Shown here piece after piece: positions 33,931-45,312 of a DNA stretch of 64,000 nt; the stretch's first letter is position 1, and the number at the start of each line of letters is the position of its first letter. Origin of the DNA: Phocoena phocoena (Eukaryota > Chordata > Mammalia > Artiodactyla > Phocoenidae); the NCBI RefSeq assembly GCF_963924675.1, contig NC_089236.1:64813306-64877305 (forward strand), in the 5' to 3' direction. The position numbers were made by a program, and so were the translations under genes. Under the pieces are notes generated by a model. The model saw nothing but the letters and a program-made list of their open reading frames with translations, did no database searches and had not been told where the DNA came from.

Positions 33931-34109
33931 CCTACTTACTAATTAAATAAAGGGATGGAGGTGCCGTTTATTAAAATGAAAAATCTTGGCAGATTTTCAG
34001 GGAACAGAGAGGGAAGGCATGGCTTCTGTTGTGATCCATATAGTTTGAGGTCACAGTGGAAATGCTGTATGTAGGCAGGAAAAGCGAGTAGGAAAGAATC
34101 AGGAGGTAT

Positions 34110-34345
34110 CGTGGAGTAATCGGGCAGTGTGCTAAATGCTTTCATTGTCTTGGGAATCCTCACCGCAGTCCTCTGAGGCAGGTTCTGTAATCATGTCCGT
34201 GTGACAGTTGAGGAAACTGTAGCTTTAAGTGGTTCAATAATTTGCTCAAGGACTCACAGCAAGTAGGCACAGGCTTGAGGGCTTGGAGCTGTCCAACTCC
34301 ACAGTCCACAGTCCGTACTTTTAATCACCATGTTATAGAGCCATC
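34110..34345 (-). mobile_element. MIR SINE, antisense
   Basis: CAGTGTGCTAAATGCTTTCA, GAATCCTCACCGCAGTCCTC, TGAGGCAGGTTCTGTAATC, GTTGAGGAAACTGTAGC and AGGACTCACAGCAAGTAGG are clear antisense MIR words, nearly full length. Confidence 0.85.
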
Positions 34346-35084
34346 CAGAGTGGTAAATTGATTCGGAAATGGGAAGGAAGAACAAAAATAATAGATTTGT
34401 AGGCCTTCATATTTAGAAGCCAAATATTTAGAAATGCAAATGACCCATAAACACAATTCTGATAACGAGAGTTTTGCATAATGAGAACATTTTTCTTGAA
34501 TAGAATATTACTTCATTTAGGGGTCTGTTAATGCCTTTTCCAATATTTTAATTGTCTTACAAGCAGGGCACATAGGTCAGATTAATCTACTGCTTAATCA
34601 TAATGCTAAAAAGAATGCTGATTGCGAGTCTACGATTTGTTGCCGTTACTTATATTTCTCTCTGAAGGAAGTTTTGTGTAGATAGATGTCTCCAGAAGTT
34701 TAGAAATGAATGGCCGGTCAAAATGGTCAGCGTCAGTGGTAGCACAAGTGTTTAAGGACATCGGTCTACATTGCCTGAGGACGCCTTTATTCTACCTTCT
34801 CTCTTTAAATTTATAAGAATCTCTTTCCCAAATTGATATGGAAATCACCAGAATCCTTTCCTCAAGTGTAACTAACCATCAAAGTGAAAACGATTGCCAT
34901 TAATATTAAAAACTGCTATTTTTAAAAAGTATTTTTCCAATTAGAAAGGGGTGTTTGTTTCCAGACCTCCCCCAAAGAATGTTGTCTGTGCTCTAAATCT
35001 TCAAATCGTCGGGGATGATTAAATATCGTATTATATTGGGGTATTGGAGACATAAGTGGAACACCTCAGGGTAAGTAGGAAAAG
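34346..35084. other. No gene recognised
   Basis: AT-rich unique-looking sequence. Confidence 0.5.
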
Positions 35085-35220
35085 CTCAGATTTTGCATAA
35101 GGTGCCCTAGTTTTAAATCTTGGTTCCACCCTTCCTGGTTTTGGGACCCTAGGCAAGTTGTTTAACATTTCCGATTTGCAATTGCCTAATCATGAAAATG
35201 GGGATAAGAAAAGCCACCGG
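35085..35220 (+). mobile_element. MIR SINE fragment
   Basis: GTTTTAAATCTTGGTTCCAC, CCTAGGCAAGTTGTTTAAC and ATCATGAAAATGGGGATAAG are MIR 5' and core words. The 3' half is absent. Confidence 0.65.
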
Positions 35221-35244
35221 ACAGCATCATGGTGACATTTGGCC

Positions 35245-35575
35245 AAGAACTGTATTCATTTTCTACTGCCACTAAAACAAATTCCCCTGAACTTAGAGGC
35301 TTAAAGCATCACAGATTTATTTTCTTTCAGTGCAGGAGGCCAGAAGTCCAAAATGGGTCTTACTGGGCTAAAGTCAAGGTGTGAGCAGGGCTGGTTTCTT
35401 CTGGAGGTTCTAAAAGAGAGTCAGCTTCCTTGCTTTTCTCAGCTTCTAGAAGCCACTTAGATTTCTTGGCTTACGGCCCTTTTGCCGAATCACTCCATCC
35501 TCTTGCTTCTCTTGTTGCATCTCCTGCTTTAAGGCACCTATCGCTCTCTGTACACGTTACAGGGAGATAATTCAG
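35245..35575 (-). mobile_element. MaLR/MLT-type LTR fragment, antisense
   Basis: TTCATTTTCTACTGCCACTA, then GAACTTAGAGGCTTAAAGC, GGAGGCCAGAAGTCC, AAATGGGTCTTACTGGGC and TTCTAGAAGCCACTTAG correspond to the 3' part of an MLT-type LTR in reverse. The other end is missing. Confidence 0.65.
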
Positions 35576-35581
35576 TATATG

Positions 35582-35798
35582 GCAGTGGGTCTCAAGCAGG
35601 GGCGATTTTGCTCCCCAGCAAGGAGATGTCTGGAGACCGCTTTGGTTGTTACAACTTGGAGTGGGTGGGCGCTACTGGTATCTAGTTGGTAGAGTCTAGG
35701 CATGCTGCCAAACATCCCACAGCACTCATGACAAGCCCTCCCAGCAAAGAAATTTCCTCCCTAAAGTGGCAATAGTGGTGAGATTGAAAAAACCCTGG
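35582..35798 (+). mobile_element. MER20 (hAT-Charlie) element
   Basis: CAGTGGGTCTCAAGCAGGGG, CGATTTTGCTCCCCAGC, AGATGTCTGGAGACC, GCTACTGGTATCTAGTTGG, TAGAGTCTAGGCATGC and CAAACATCCCACAGCAC follow MER20 from its first terminal repeat nearly to the last. Confidence 0.88.
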
Positions 35799-35814
35799 TG
35801 TCTAGTCTAAGATT

Positions 35815-36065
35815 ACTAATCCCAGAGTTCAAGGGCCTGGCTTCACACCTGGCTCCACCACCCGCTAAAGTGGCCTCGGCCATGTGGCGCCATCTCTCTG
35901 AGCCTCAGGTGGTTGGTTTGTTTTTCCATTTTCTCTGTCTGTAGAATGGGAATGATAATCATACCCACTATATAGAGTTGTTGTGAGGAGTGAATAAGAT
36001 AAGGTACGCAAAGCCCTCAGAATAGTGCTTGACCCGTGGTAAGCCTTCAATAAGTGTTAGTTCTC
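35815..36065 (+). mobile_element. MIR SINE
   Basis: Contains GAGTTCAAGGGCCTGGCTTC, CTGGCTCCACCACCCGC, CATCTCTCTGAGCCTCAGG, TCTGTAGAATGGGAATGAT, GTTGTTGTGAGGAGTGAAT, and the end GTGCTTGACCCGTGGTAAGC. A GTTTGTTTTTCC insertion interrupts the core. Confidence 0.85.
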
Positions 36066-36562
36066 ATTAGTGCTGTTGCTGGTACTCAGTGAAGAGCAGT
36101 CGCTGATTTTGTCTGTGCTTTGCAGATGCCCTTCAGAATATATTGTAAACAAGTGTAAGTGAAACCTTGTCAGTGTTTTATAAACACAGTGCATTTAAGT
36201 CCAATAGTAAGCCAAAGTCTTGTACCAACCATTGTTTAGAAAATCAAGATCTTTGTAGAATTTTAAGACCAGCTGATGAGGTATCTAAACCCCAGCTGCC
36301 TCCATTGAGTCTATCTGTCCTCTTGCACAAGATCTGAGGCCACAGAGAAGGACATGAGAGTAAATAGCTTCATATCCCACAGAACATATCTCAGGTAATC
36401 AGACCTCGGCAAAACTACTTAGCATGATGCATTTCTGGCTAACGTAATATACCCTATCGCCCTATTGGCTTTGGTGGATACATGTAAATTAAGAGACTTA
36501 GCAAATCACTGGTTTTACCGTGGTGTAATTTGTTTACTTTTGAACGTGCCGTCCTCCAACTC
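36066..36562. other. No gene recognised
   Basis: Unique-looking sequence. Confidence 0.5.
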
Positions 36563-36815
36563 TGTGCTGTCCAGTATGGTAGCCACTAGCCACGTGTAGC
36601 TGTCAGTCACTCAAAATGTGGCTATTTCAAATTGAGATGGGCTGTTAAGTATAAATTATATACTACATTCTGAAGATTTAGCATGAAAAAAGAATATAAC
36701 ATCTCAATATTTTTATATTGATTACATATTGTAATGCAATATTTTTGATATATTGAGTTGAATAAAATGTATTATTAAAATTAAATTTCACCCATTTCTT
36801 TTTATCTTTTAAATG
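36563..36815. mobile_element. hAT-Charlie element, MER58-like
   Basis: Begins GTGCTGTCCAGTATGGTAGC with CACTAGCCACGTG, continues through AAAATGTGGCTATTTCAAAT and an AT-rich interior, and ends near ATTTCACCCATTTCTTTTTA. It lies next to the CHR target site. Confidence 0.65.
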
Positions 36816-36827
36816 AGGTTAATTCTT

Positions 36828-37036
36828 TTTTTTGTGTGTGTGTGGTACGCGGGCCTCTCACTGTTGTGGCCTGTCCCGTTGCGGAGCACAGGTTCCAGAC
36901 GCGCAGGCTCAGCGGCCATGGCTCAGGACCCAGCCGCTCCACAGCATGTGGGATCCTCCCAGACCGGGGCATGAACCCGTGTCCCCTGCATCGGCAGGCG
37001 GACCCTCAACCACTGCGCCACCAGGGAAGCCCTCAA
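36828..37036 (-). mobile_element. CHR-type SINE, antisense, tail converted to TG repeat
   Basis: Perfect 12-bp target-site duplication AGGTTAATTCTT at 36816-36827 and 37037-37048. The tail (36828-36843) is T followed by (TG)n rather than T only, i.e. A then CA on the element strand. A few bases are missing in the body (GGCTCAGGACCCAGC). Confidence 0.95.
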
Positions 37037-37044
37037 AGGTTAAT

Positions 37045-37206
37045 TCTTGGACCACTTGTATCATATTCCCTTGGGGTGGTTGTAAAAAATGCAGATTCCT
37101 GGGTTTCAGTCAGTTACAACCACTCAGAATCTCTGTGCCCAGGAATCTGCATTTTTAACAAATTCCTGCTTGATTCTTACTTGCACTAAATTTTGAGAAT
37201 CACTGA
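37045..37206. mobile_element. MER5A-like hAT element
   Basis: Contains TTGGACCACTTGTATCATAT, AAAAATGCAGATTCCTGGG, CTCAGAATCTCTGTGCCC, GAATCTGCATTTTTAACAAA and AAATTTTGAGAATCACTG, the internal and terminal words of MER5A. Confidence 0.7.
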
Positions 37207-37582
37207 CAGACAAACTTATCGAGACTAAAGGAAGAAAAAAGAGACGACAAATACGTAGACACATGAATGACAGTATTATACATGATACTACTCACCACTA
37301 TACACAAGAACCAAAGTAATGGCTACCAGTGAGTCACATTTGGGTTTTAGAGGATCTAGACTTCCAATATCACTTCCACAGTAAGACACAGAGTACCTCA
37401 TAGCTTTCTGGATGCAAAGTCATCTTATCCAGAAAACATAAATGGAGTTTACCCATCTCTGTCTTCACCCTATTAAGTCATCCATAGGCCAAACTGCAAA
37501 AAAAAGTGTTTCTTTGTTAGAAGAAAACACTGATTATCAAGTGTCTCTTTTAAAGAACAAACTTCACTGGAGGAAAGGGGAA
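37207..37582. other. No gene recognised
   Basis: Unique-looking sequence preceding a microsatellite. Confidence 0.5.
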
Positions 37583-37650
37583 TGTGCATGTGTGTGTGTG
37601 TGTGTGTCTGTGTGTGTATATGCGTGTGTGTGTATATATATATATATGTA
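37583..37650. repeat. Compound (TG)n/(TA)n microsatellite
   Basis: TG repeats with TCTG and TATGCG interruptions pass into (TA)n ending TATATATATATATGTA. Confidence 0.95.
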
Positions 37651-39311
37651 TTTTTTATTACTGAGTTAGCCAAATAACGTACATATTAGAAATCCAAAGA
37701 AATCATTTGTGTGATAAATAAGCTTTCTTATTACTAAGCTACTATGACTCTAACGGTTTTATGAAATTTTAATTACATTACACGCCTACTCAAATATTGG
37801 TTTTGAACATTAATCGAGTTACTTGAGAAGCAGTTCATGGAATGGGAAATAAAAATGAAATGGTTTATTTACTTATCCCAATGCATTAAAATAAAATTCA
37901 GTAGGGAAACTCATAAGAAGAAAATGAGAACCCTACCCAGAAATCTCATTCAATAGAAACCACGAGCGGGTTTTCAGCTGCATAAATCACCTTCTATTGT
38001 TGAACAGCATCATAGTTACGCTCATAAGACAGTGCTTAAAATGCAATATATATGACTTAGAAGTAAGTTACAGCTTACTATTTCTTGCAGCGTTATAAGA
38101 TGAGAAACCCAACAGACATGTTGTGGTTATTAGGTGGGCAAGATGCCTCTTAATTCTATTCAAAACCAATGCTGTTTGTCAGGTCCAGAAATCAATAGAA
38201 AGAATGGATGAGAAGATGGTAGTAAAAGCATAAGGAGAAGTAGAAGGAAAGTACAGCCAGAGACTGACAATGAATTGAAATGACAGCTCCATACTGTGCT
38301 ATTGTATGTTTTCTGTCCCAGTGGTTTCTTTCCTGTTATAAATTACATGGGACAGTGACTTTACTAACCTAGATGTCAAACTACTGTAGTACTGCTTCAT
38401 ATATATTCATTTTTTAATTACCCTTAAGAAGATCCTGGATTCAAGTTAGTAGCCCAGGTTGGAATGGAAATTTCGTGGGATAGCCAAGCATTCATTTTAT
38501 TCAAGAACAGCCTTTAAACAAGTATTGTCAGCTGTACGGTGGCAAAGGACTTTTGTCAGTTATCAAATCAGTCATATCATTGTCGCTGACATGGAGGAAT
38601 GTCTTTTGCAATCTAACTGGGACACCTCCAAATTAGCTCTATATATATCTACAGTCAGAAATGATAGCCTTAAAAACTACGTCCACAGCAGAGGTTTTCA
38701 CCTACACGTGATACTCTCAAAAATGAATCATAATAGTATTACCTTTAATATAACTTCTAAGAAAGAGCAACTGTAGAAATGCACACAGAATTTAATTTTT
38801 AAAGGCTTTTACGCATATAGAGTTGCCTTGCGAAACAGACACAAAAGGTCTCTTATGATCATAATTGTGAGAACCAACCCTCCAGGATAATTGCCATGGC
38901 ATGCAAGTTCATTCTGAATGTTGAGATGATACTTCAGATACTTTAAAATTAATATAAGTATAACCACTTTTTCTTGATAATAAACAAAACTCTGAAACAG
39001 AAACAAGCCCAATTGATGCTGAATTCATAAGTAAATTCATTTTTAAGTGTTATTTAATTCTAGTCCATAAATAATGTATTTAAGCATTAAAGCCTAAAAT
39101 ATTACTTAAATTCAACCAGTTTCATTTCAGTTTAATTTGAGCTCCAGTGATTCTTTCTTAATTTGTAGAATTAAGGCTGAAATGCCACAGCTGTCTGGCT
39201 CATAGGATTTAATGTTCACAGATTCTTAAGGCTTTAGGGAACTTACCATGTTATTTTAATAATTAATTGGTTTTTTAAATGTCATTAGGTATATAAAATG
39301 GTTTGGCTGAA
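37651..39311. other. No gene recognised
   Basis: Includes a 105-codon plus-strand frame (38459-38776) free of recognised repeats. Its translation shows no domain, signal or low-complexity feature, and the length is compatible with chance in this AT-rich DNA. Confidence 0.5.
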
Positions 39312-39325
39312 AAAAATGGTGTCCA

Positions 39326-39556
39326 GGGGCTTCCCTGGTGGCGCAGTGGTTGGGGGTCTGCCTGCGAATGCAGGGGATGCGGGTTCGAGCCCCGGTCCGG
39401 GAGGATCCCACATGCCGAGGAGCGGCTGGGCCCGTGAGCCATGGCCGCTGAGCCTGCGCGTCCGGAGCCTGTGCTCCGCAACGGGAGAGGCCACAACAGT
39501 GAGAGGCCCGCGTACCGCAAAAAATAAATAAATAAATAAATAATTTAAGAAAATTT
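39326..39556 (+). mobile_element. CHR-type SINE, plus strand
   Basis: Near-consensus copy with perfect 14-bp target-site duplication AAAAATGGTGTCCA at 39312-39325 and 39557-39570. The tail is A-rich with (AAAT)n. Local changes in the head include TTGGGGGTCTGCC and GTTCGAGCCCC, giving a B box close to that of an ordinary tRNA. Confidence 0.97.
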
Positions 39557-39570
39557 AAAAATGGTGTCCA

Positions 39571-40214
39571 AAATATAAAATTCCAATGAGCAAGATTTTT
39601 CAGGCAAATAAAAAGAGAGAAACTTAGAAAGGCATCAGAAAATTGAATGACAAAGACAGTCCTCCTTGATGTTCTAAGAGCTTTTGGAGGTTATGAAGGT
39701 GATAGATTCTAAATTAGAAGCATTCAGTTCACATATGTTTTTTTTTAATTGGAACAAGATTTTTTTGCAGGAAAGGAAGAAACATTAGGCTGTATGAAAA
39801 GGGATCTTGCAGTTGAGTCCTGACTGACTTGCAATTAAAAATGAAGGAGCAATTGAACATGTCAGGAAACATTTGATTCTCTGTGCGTTGGGCATGCCTG
39901 AATAGTTTAAATTGTCAAAAGATAGAAATTCTTCTTTAATGTTTGGAGAAAAGCACTGGCTTGCCCAATATAAATTAGGGATAAGGAAACAAACATAAAA
40001 GTGTTTAATATAAAGCCAAAATTTTGACAGCCTGCATTGTATCTTAATTGTTTACATTTACATAGGAAAGAAAATATTTATTCAGAGAAAGGCTTAGAGT
40101 TATGTTTGTTCAGTTCACATCTGCTGACATGACAGGTGAGTCATAAAAAAACAAGAGAAGCAAAATTTTAAGGACACTAAACAGTCCTTTTTTTAATATT
40201 AATGAACAAATGTA
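39571..40214. other. No gene recognised
   Basis: AT-rich unique-looking sequence. Confidence 0.5.
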
Positions 40215-40385
40215 CATGTATCACATACATTAAATGTATCACGTACATTACCTCAATTTCATGCTCACAAAAACTGGAAGGTAAATATAAACATTTTCTC
40301 CAGTTTTCAGAGGGGGAAACTGAGGCACAGAAGCCATAAGTAACTTCAGAGCTCATAAAGTCAAGTGGCACAGCTGTGGTTATTA
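40215..40385 (-). mobile_element. MIR SINE, antisense
   Basis: ACATTACCTCAATTTCATGC with TCACAAAAACTGG, TCTCCAGTTTTCAGAGGGG, AAACTGAGGCACAGAAGCC and AAGTGGCACAGCTGTGG are antisense MIR words. Confidence 0.75.
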
Positions 40386-41076
40386 TGGAGACTAACTTAA
40401 ATTTTCTTTTCTTATGTAGAATAATATGTATAACTTAAGTTAGTGGAAAGAAAAGAAGGTTTTTTTAAAATTTTTTAAGAAGTCTTTTATTCTTGCTCTG
40501 AGCTCCTAAACCATTTTATTTCAACTCTCTTTTGATACTTATTATTTTCTACCTTGCATTATTATTTACACACTCTTCTTATGTCCCCATTGAACTTTAA
40601 AATTCTTAGTAGTTTCTTGACTTCATTCTTTTTCTACATGTATCTGCTTCAATTTAATAGAAGCCATTACATTAAAAATATATGAGAATTAGGAATATTA
40701 ACTTGTCTTCCCCCAGCTTTTCTAGTGTTTTTGAATTTTGTGACAGAGAAAGCCTCCTCTGTAGCCCTTACAGATGAGGTATTAGATCTAGTGTGGATGG
40801 ATGTTTGGATGGATAGATAGATATCAGGCATAATGAATCGCTTCTGAGTTGAATGGTGCCTCTAGATCTTAAGGTCATATACAAGAACTAAATAGCACAA
40901 AAAAGGTGAGTGAAATGTATTTATAAGAACACTTATAAGACAGTTAAAGGCTGAACACTGAACATATTTAGGATGTGTTTTCATTTTTAAGTATAATAAC
41001 GGTATTGTGGTTTTGTTTGTTAAGAGTCTTTATCTCATATCAACCCATAGTGAATATTTACGGATGAAATATAAAG
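40386..41076. other. No gene recognised
   Basis: AT-rich, with a small GGAT/GATA patch at 40795-40825. Confidence 0.5.
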
Positions 41077-41240
41077 ATGTCTGGGACTTGATTTAAAATA
41101 ATTTTACCATCATGGGACGGATGGAGAGTAGACAAACAAGACTGTTCTCTTAATAATTGCTGAAGCTGAATGATAAGTGCATGGAGGTTCTCCCTATTTC
41201 TCTGGGCGTTAGAAATTTTCCAAAATAAAAAAGCAAAAAT
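41077..41240 (+). mobile_element. L1 3' end fragment
   Basis: TGGGACTTGATTTAAAATAA, ATAATTGCTGAAGCTGAATG, ATAAGTGCATGGAGGTTC and GAAATTTTCCAAAATAAAA match the final ~160 bp of old L1M elements. Confidence 0.75.
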
Positions 41241-42061
41241 CAAGAAGAGTTTTGACACATAATTGGTATTGCATTAAATTAACAATCTCATTTCTGACCT
41301 TCTCGTAAAGTGCTATCATTAGATGTGAGCAACAGGCCCTAAAAGACGTGCTCCAACACAAACATCTGTCATGCTGGATTCAATAAACCCACTGAATATC
41401 TAAAATAGCCCATATAAAACTTCTGTTATATCCAAAATACATAATGTTTGAACAGTTACACAAAAGAGAAGTCAAGACTTTAAAAGTTTCTAATGGGTAG
41501 ATAGAAACTGAATGGTGTAGCACAACACTGACTGGTGGATGCAGGCGATATTGTTCTTACTAGGTGATCGCTACCATCCCTTGTAACTGGAAAACTTGAT
41601 TTTTTCAGATCCGCTGTCCCAACATGTGAATTCATCAAAGGGATGTCAGTTGGGGCCTGTGATTAGGGTACAAGCCAGTGGTTTGAAATGTTGGCAGTGG
41701 CAGTCCAGTACACGCTGCTCCCAAGATATATTTTGACACACTAGTCAGTAGTGGATTTTATTTTTATTTTCAAAGCCTTGTATAATACATGGAATAGTTG
41801 AGTGATTTCTGAAGCAGTCAAAATATCAACTTCTTCCACATGAACGAACCAAAGCACATTTTTGTACAGCTGCTTTGCCTGTCCTTAGAGAGAGATGATA
41901 TGCCAATCATTCCAGTCCTAATAAGACCTTCCAGGAAGTAGTATATTCATCAAATTAGACACTTAAATATAAACTCTTTTGTAGGACATGTCTCAGGTCT
42001 CCAGGACCCTATGCAAGAGGAGAGGCAATATATCTTTACCTTGGCTAATCCCCAGGACTTG
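41241..42061. other. No gene recognised
   Basis: Unique-looking sequence before the long CHR element. Confidence 0.5.
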
Positions 42062-42075
42062 AAAAAGTATGTTTA

Positions 42076-42428
42076 TTTATTTTTTTAATTAATTTATTTA
42101 TTTTTGGCTGCATTGGGTCTTCGTTGCTGCCTGCGGGCTTTCTCTAGTTGCAGTGAGCAGGGGCTACTCTTCGTTGTGGGGTGTGGGCTTCTCACTGCAG
42201 TAGCTTCTCTTGTTGCGGACCGTGGGCTCTAGGTGCGTGGGCTTCAGTAGTTGTGGCACGTGGGCTCAGTAGTTGTGGCTCGCAGACTCTATAGCTCAGT
42301 CTCAGTAGTTGTGGCGCATGGGCTTAATTGCTCCATGGCATGTGGGATATTCCTGGACCAGGGCTCGAACCTGTGTCCCCTGCATTGGCAGGTGGATTCC
42401 TAACCACTGCACCACCAGGAAAGTCCCT
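42076..42428 (-). mobile_element. Long CHR-type SINE, antisense
   Basis: Same tRNA head as the short copies (right end, GCACCACCAGGAAAGTCCC) but with an extended body built of variants of a GTAGTTGTGGC / GGGCTC motif and GGCTGCATTGGGTCTTCG near the tail. Perfect 14-bp target-site duplication AAAAAGTATGTTTA at 42062-42075 and 42429-42442. The body is more diverged than in the short copies. Confidence 0.93.
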
Positions 42429-42442
42429 AAAAAGTATGTTTA

Positions 42443-42761
42443 AATTGGTCTTTAAAAACGTACAGAACTTTAGTATGATGCAAAATGATGTAATATCAGT
42501 TTTGATTCTTGTATTAGTAGAGTCTTTCTTTAGCGGTACCTAATGAACAGAAATCTCTTACATGATGCCGTCTGAGCTGGTCAGCTATAGGTAGGGAAGA
42601 TATTTGAATATTGAAGAGAATTTCTAAGTCTGGGCTGGGATGCAAAGTTTAACATCTTATTACATAACAGAACCTTGTCTAAATGTGAAACTTAGCTACT
42701 GTCCCCATTCATGATAGTAGAAAGCATTTCACCCAGAGGGTAGCATGCTAACTAAATTAGT
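42443..42761. other. No gene recognised
   Basis: Unique-looking spacer. Confidence 0.5.
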
Positions 42762-43318
42762 CATCTAATGCTACAGAACAAATTACTCTGAAACCTATTT
42801 AGCATCTTAAAACAACACACCTTTATTGTCTCCAAGTTTCCAGGGTCAGGAATCTGGGTGAAGCTTAGCTGTGTGTCTCTGCCTCAGGGTTACTCATAAG
42901 GCTAGAGTCAAGGTGTCAGCTAGGTCTGTGGTCTCGTCTGAAGGCTCTACTGTAATAGGATCTGCTTCCAAGCTCACTTATGGGCGGTTGTACTGAGAAC
43001 CTCAGGTCTTCATTGGCTGTTGGTTGGAGGCCTCCTGTAGTTCCTTGTCACATGGGCTTCTCCACAGGGGAGTTCAGCACATGTGAGCACATGTGAGCTG
43101 CCTTGCCACAAAGTGAGCAGGCAAGAGAGGTAGAGAAGCAAAAAGCCACGGGCTCTTTGTAACCTAATCGTGGAAGTGACATACCATCACTTCAGTCATG
43201 TTCCATTCATTAGAAGCGAGTTCCTGTGTCCAACTCACACTCAAGGAGAGGGCTTGCACAAGGGTATGGATGCCAGGAGGTGGGGATCTATGGGGGCCAT
43301 CTTAGATGTTGCCAAACC
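42762..43318 (-). mobile_element. LTR-like repeat, MaLR/MLT class, antisense
   Basis: It ends GATCTATGGGGGCCATCTTA with GATGTTGCCAAACCACA. Reversed, this gives a TGTGGTTTGGCAACATCTAAG start typical of MLT-class LTRs. Internal words TCATTGGCTGTTGGTTGGAG, CCTTGTCACATGGGCTTC and CATACCATCACTTCAG also fit. No internal retroviral genes are present. Confidence 0.6.
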
Positions 43319-43444
43319 ACACTAATAGTATTTTCAAACTACTTGACAAATGTTACAGGAAAGTAGCTGCAGAGCAATGTAACAGTGTAGGTTTTGATGC
43401 TGATGGAAGGATATTTTATGACTCCCACATTTTCTCTTTCATTT

Positions 43445-43720
43445 TTTCTGCTCCTTCTGCCTACATTGTCTTACCCCATTCCTTTTTCCCAAAGTTCACA
43501 AATATCTGCCCATCTTTCAAAATGAAACGCAACCTCCCTTTCTTTATGGCTCCTTTATTTATTGATTTATTTAACTCCTACAAGGTGGAGCTGACCTCTG
43601 CCTTCTTGGCTCTCCCACAGGGCTCTGTGCAGGTTTCTGATGGCCCCAATAGCTCTCGACTGCAACTATAGTCTCTGTGTCTCTATTCATCCAAAAAATT
43701 GTGTGTAGCTTAAGGCAACG
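43445..43720 (+). mobile_element. Possible L2 fragment
   Basis: CTGCTCCTTCTGCCTACATT, ATCTTTCAAAATGAAACGC, TGGAGCTGACCTCTGCC and GTCTCTGTGTCTCTATTC loosely follow an L2 3' region. The call is weak. Confidence 0.3.
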
Positions 43721-45289
43721 ACAATGAATATTGGTTGCAGGAGTGAACAATGGATTCTCTCTCAATTGCTACGCGCTTCCATGCATAGTATATTCTACAG
43801 GGAATCTCATCTTAGAAGGGAGGAGGGTCTAAAGTAGTAAATAAGGCAAGAACTGCTTAGAATCAGAACCAAGAAACTGGCTTAACCCATTAACAACCGA
43901 CATAAGAGATACTCAAAACTGACACATTGATAAGATAATAGAAAAGCCACATCCCTCATCTTACTCTCACCCTGGTGCATAATTTCATTCAGTGGAATCG
44001 CACGCATCCCAATCGCAGGGTTCCTCATAGGAATGGCTGAGGTCTCCATTGCAGCCACACTGCAGTGCATTTCTGCCCTCTGTCCAAATCTGTTTATGAC
44101 TCTTATTTCTCCTGCACTTAAATATCTGCCTCAGAGTCTGTTTCCAGGTACCCAACTGAAAGATGCCTGCTTGCCCTCAAATCCAAGTTTCAGGAGCTTT
44201 TTTTAAAAACATTTTCCCCTTCCCCTATCTCTCCAGTCTTGTTTCTCATGACTCCTACTCTTCTGCATTAAAAAGCCTCAAGGAGTGGGTGGCACTAACT
44301 CTTATCTGAGAATGAGTTAAGGACAGTTGAAGGAGGGAAGGCTCTAATTTTGCACATTAGTAAATGCTGTCCTTGCCCCAGTCCTCTGGTTTGATTGAAA
44401 TGTATTTTATGAATGATGTGTTATTTTTCCTGAAATAACAGGGTCAGTCACAAATCCCACAACTAAGCTCTCCCATCACCAAACATCCCCCGCTCAGCGA
44501 GGTTCCACATAGTACCTGCTAGTCCTACGTGGTTCCCCTCAGACAGCCAGGCCATTTGTGGGATGAAATGCCTCTGTACAAGGGATTTCTGTAGCTAAAG
44601 CAAGTCTCTATAAGCTGGAACAAATTCCCATTTCTTCTAGCACCTTGGTAATTTGAAGAAAGACCTAATTTAAACATAAGATACCTAGGTTTTATTTTGC
44701 TTGTTCTACAGCCACTAGACAGTTAAAAAAAAAAAAAAAATCCCAACCCCATTTGTGCCTTATCTTTAAGGACTTTCAGTAAATATGATGTTTTTCATGT
44801 TCTTATATTTCAAGGGGTCTATTAGTTGTAATTCGTAGTTCTTACACGGATGAATATTGCTATTTATTGTGTTTGGTTAATCATGGTCATGGTGAATTGT
44901 TTGGAGTTTTGATTGTGGGCTCATTGAAGTGTAGGACTTCACCTGTGGAATAGTAGATAAATTGGAATTTGGGTGAGTCTCTCCAGAAAGGATTTGTGTT
45001 GGCTTCCACCAGACTTCACAAGGGTACCATTGACGAGGACTGTTTTCGGGGAGAATGCTTGGATCACATAAGTGGTATAAATTTGCATTCCAAACCCAAG
45101 TGAGAACAGACCCAAGGTTAAAATTTTCTGGGGTCTGGTTTGTTTCTCTTTTCCTACTGGGAATTTATGTTGTCTCCCCTGTACTAGTGGGTCATTTTTT
45201 TTTTCCTAAGCGATACATTTCACAGAGTGTACGCTCACTGCTGTGCTGATAAATGTCTAAGAACCAGCTCTTCGGGGGAGAAAAAGGTT
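43721..45289. other. No gene recognised
   Basis: Contains an A run at 44725-44740 without a recognisable element body. No motif-bearing frame is seen. Confidence 0.5.
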
Positions 45290-45312
45290 ACACACACACA
45301 CACACACACACA
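45290..45312. repeat. (CA)n microsatellite
   Basis: About eleven CA units. Confidence 0.95.

Noticed and set aside
38459..38776. 105-codon frame outside recognised repeats
   Set aside because: No motif, ordinary composition, and a length expected by chance in AT-rich DNA.
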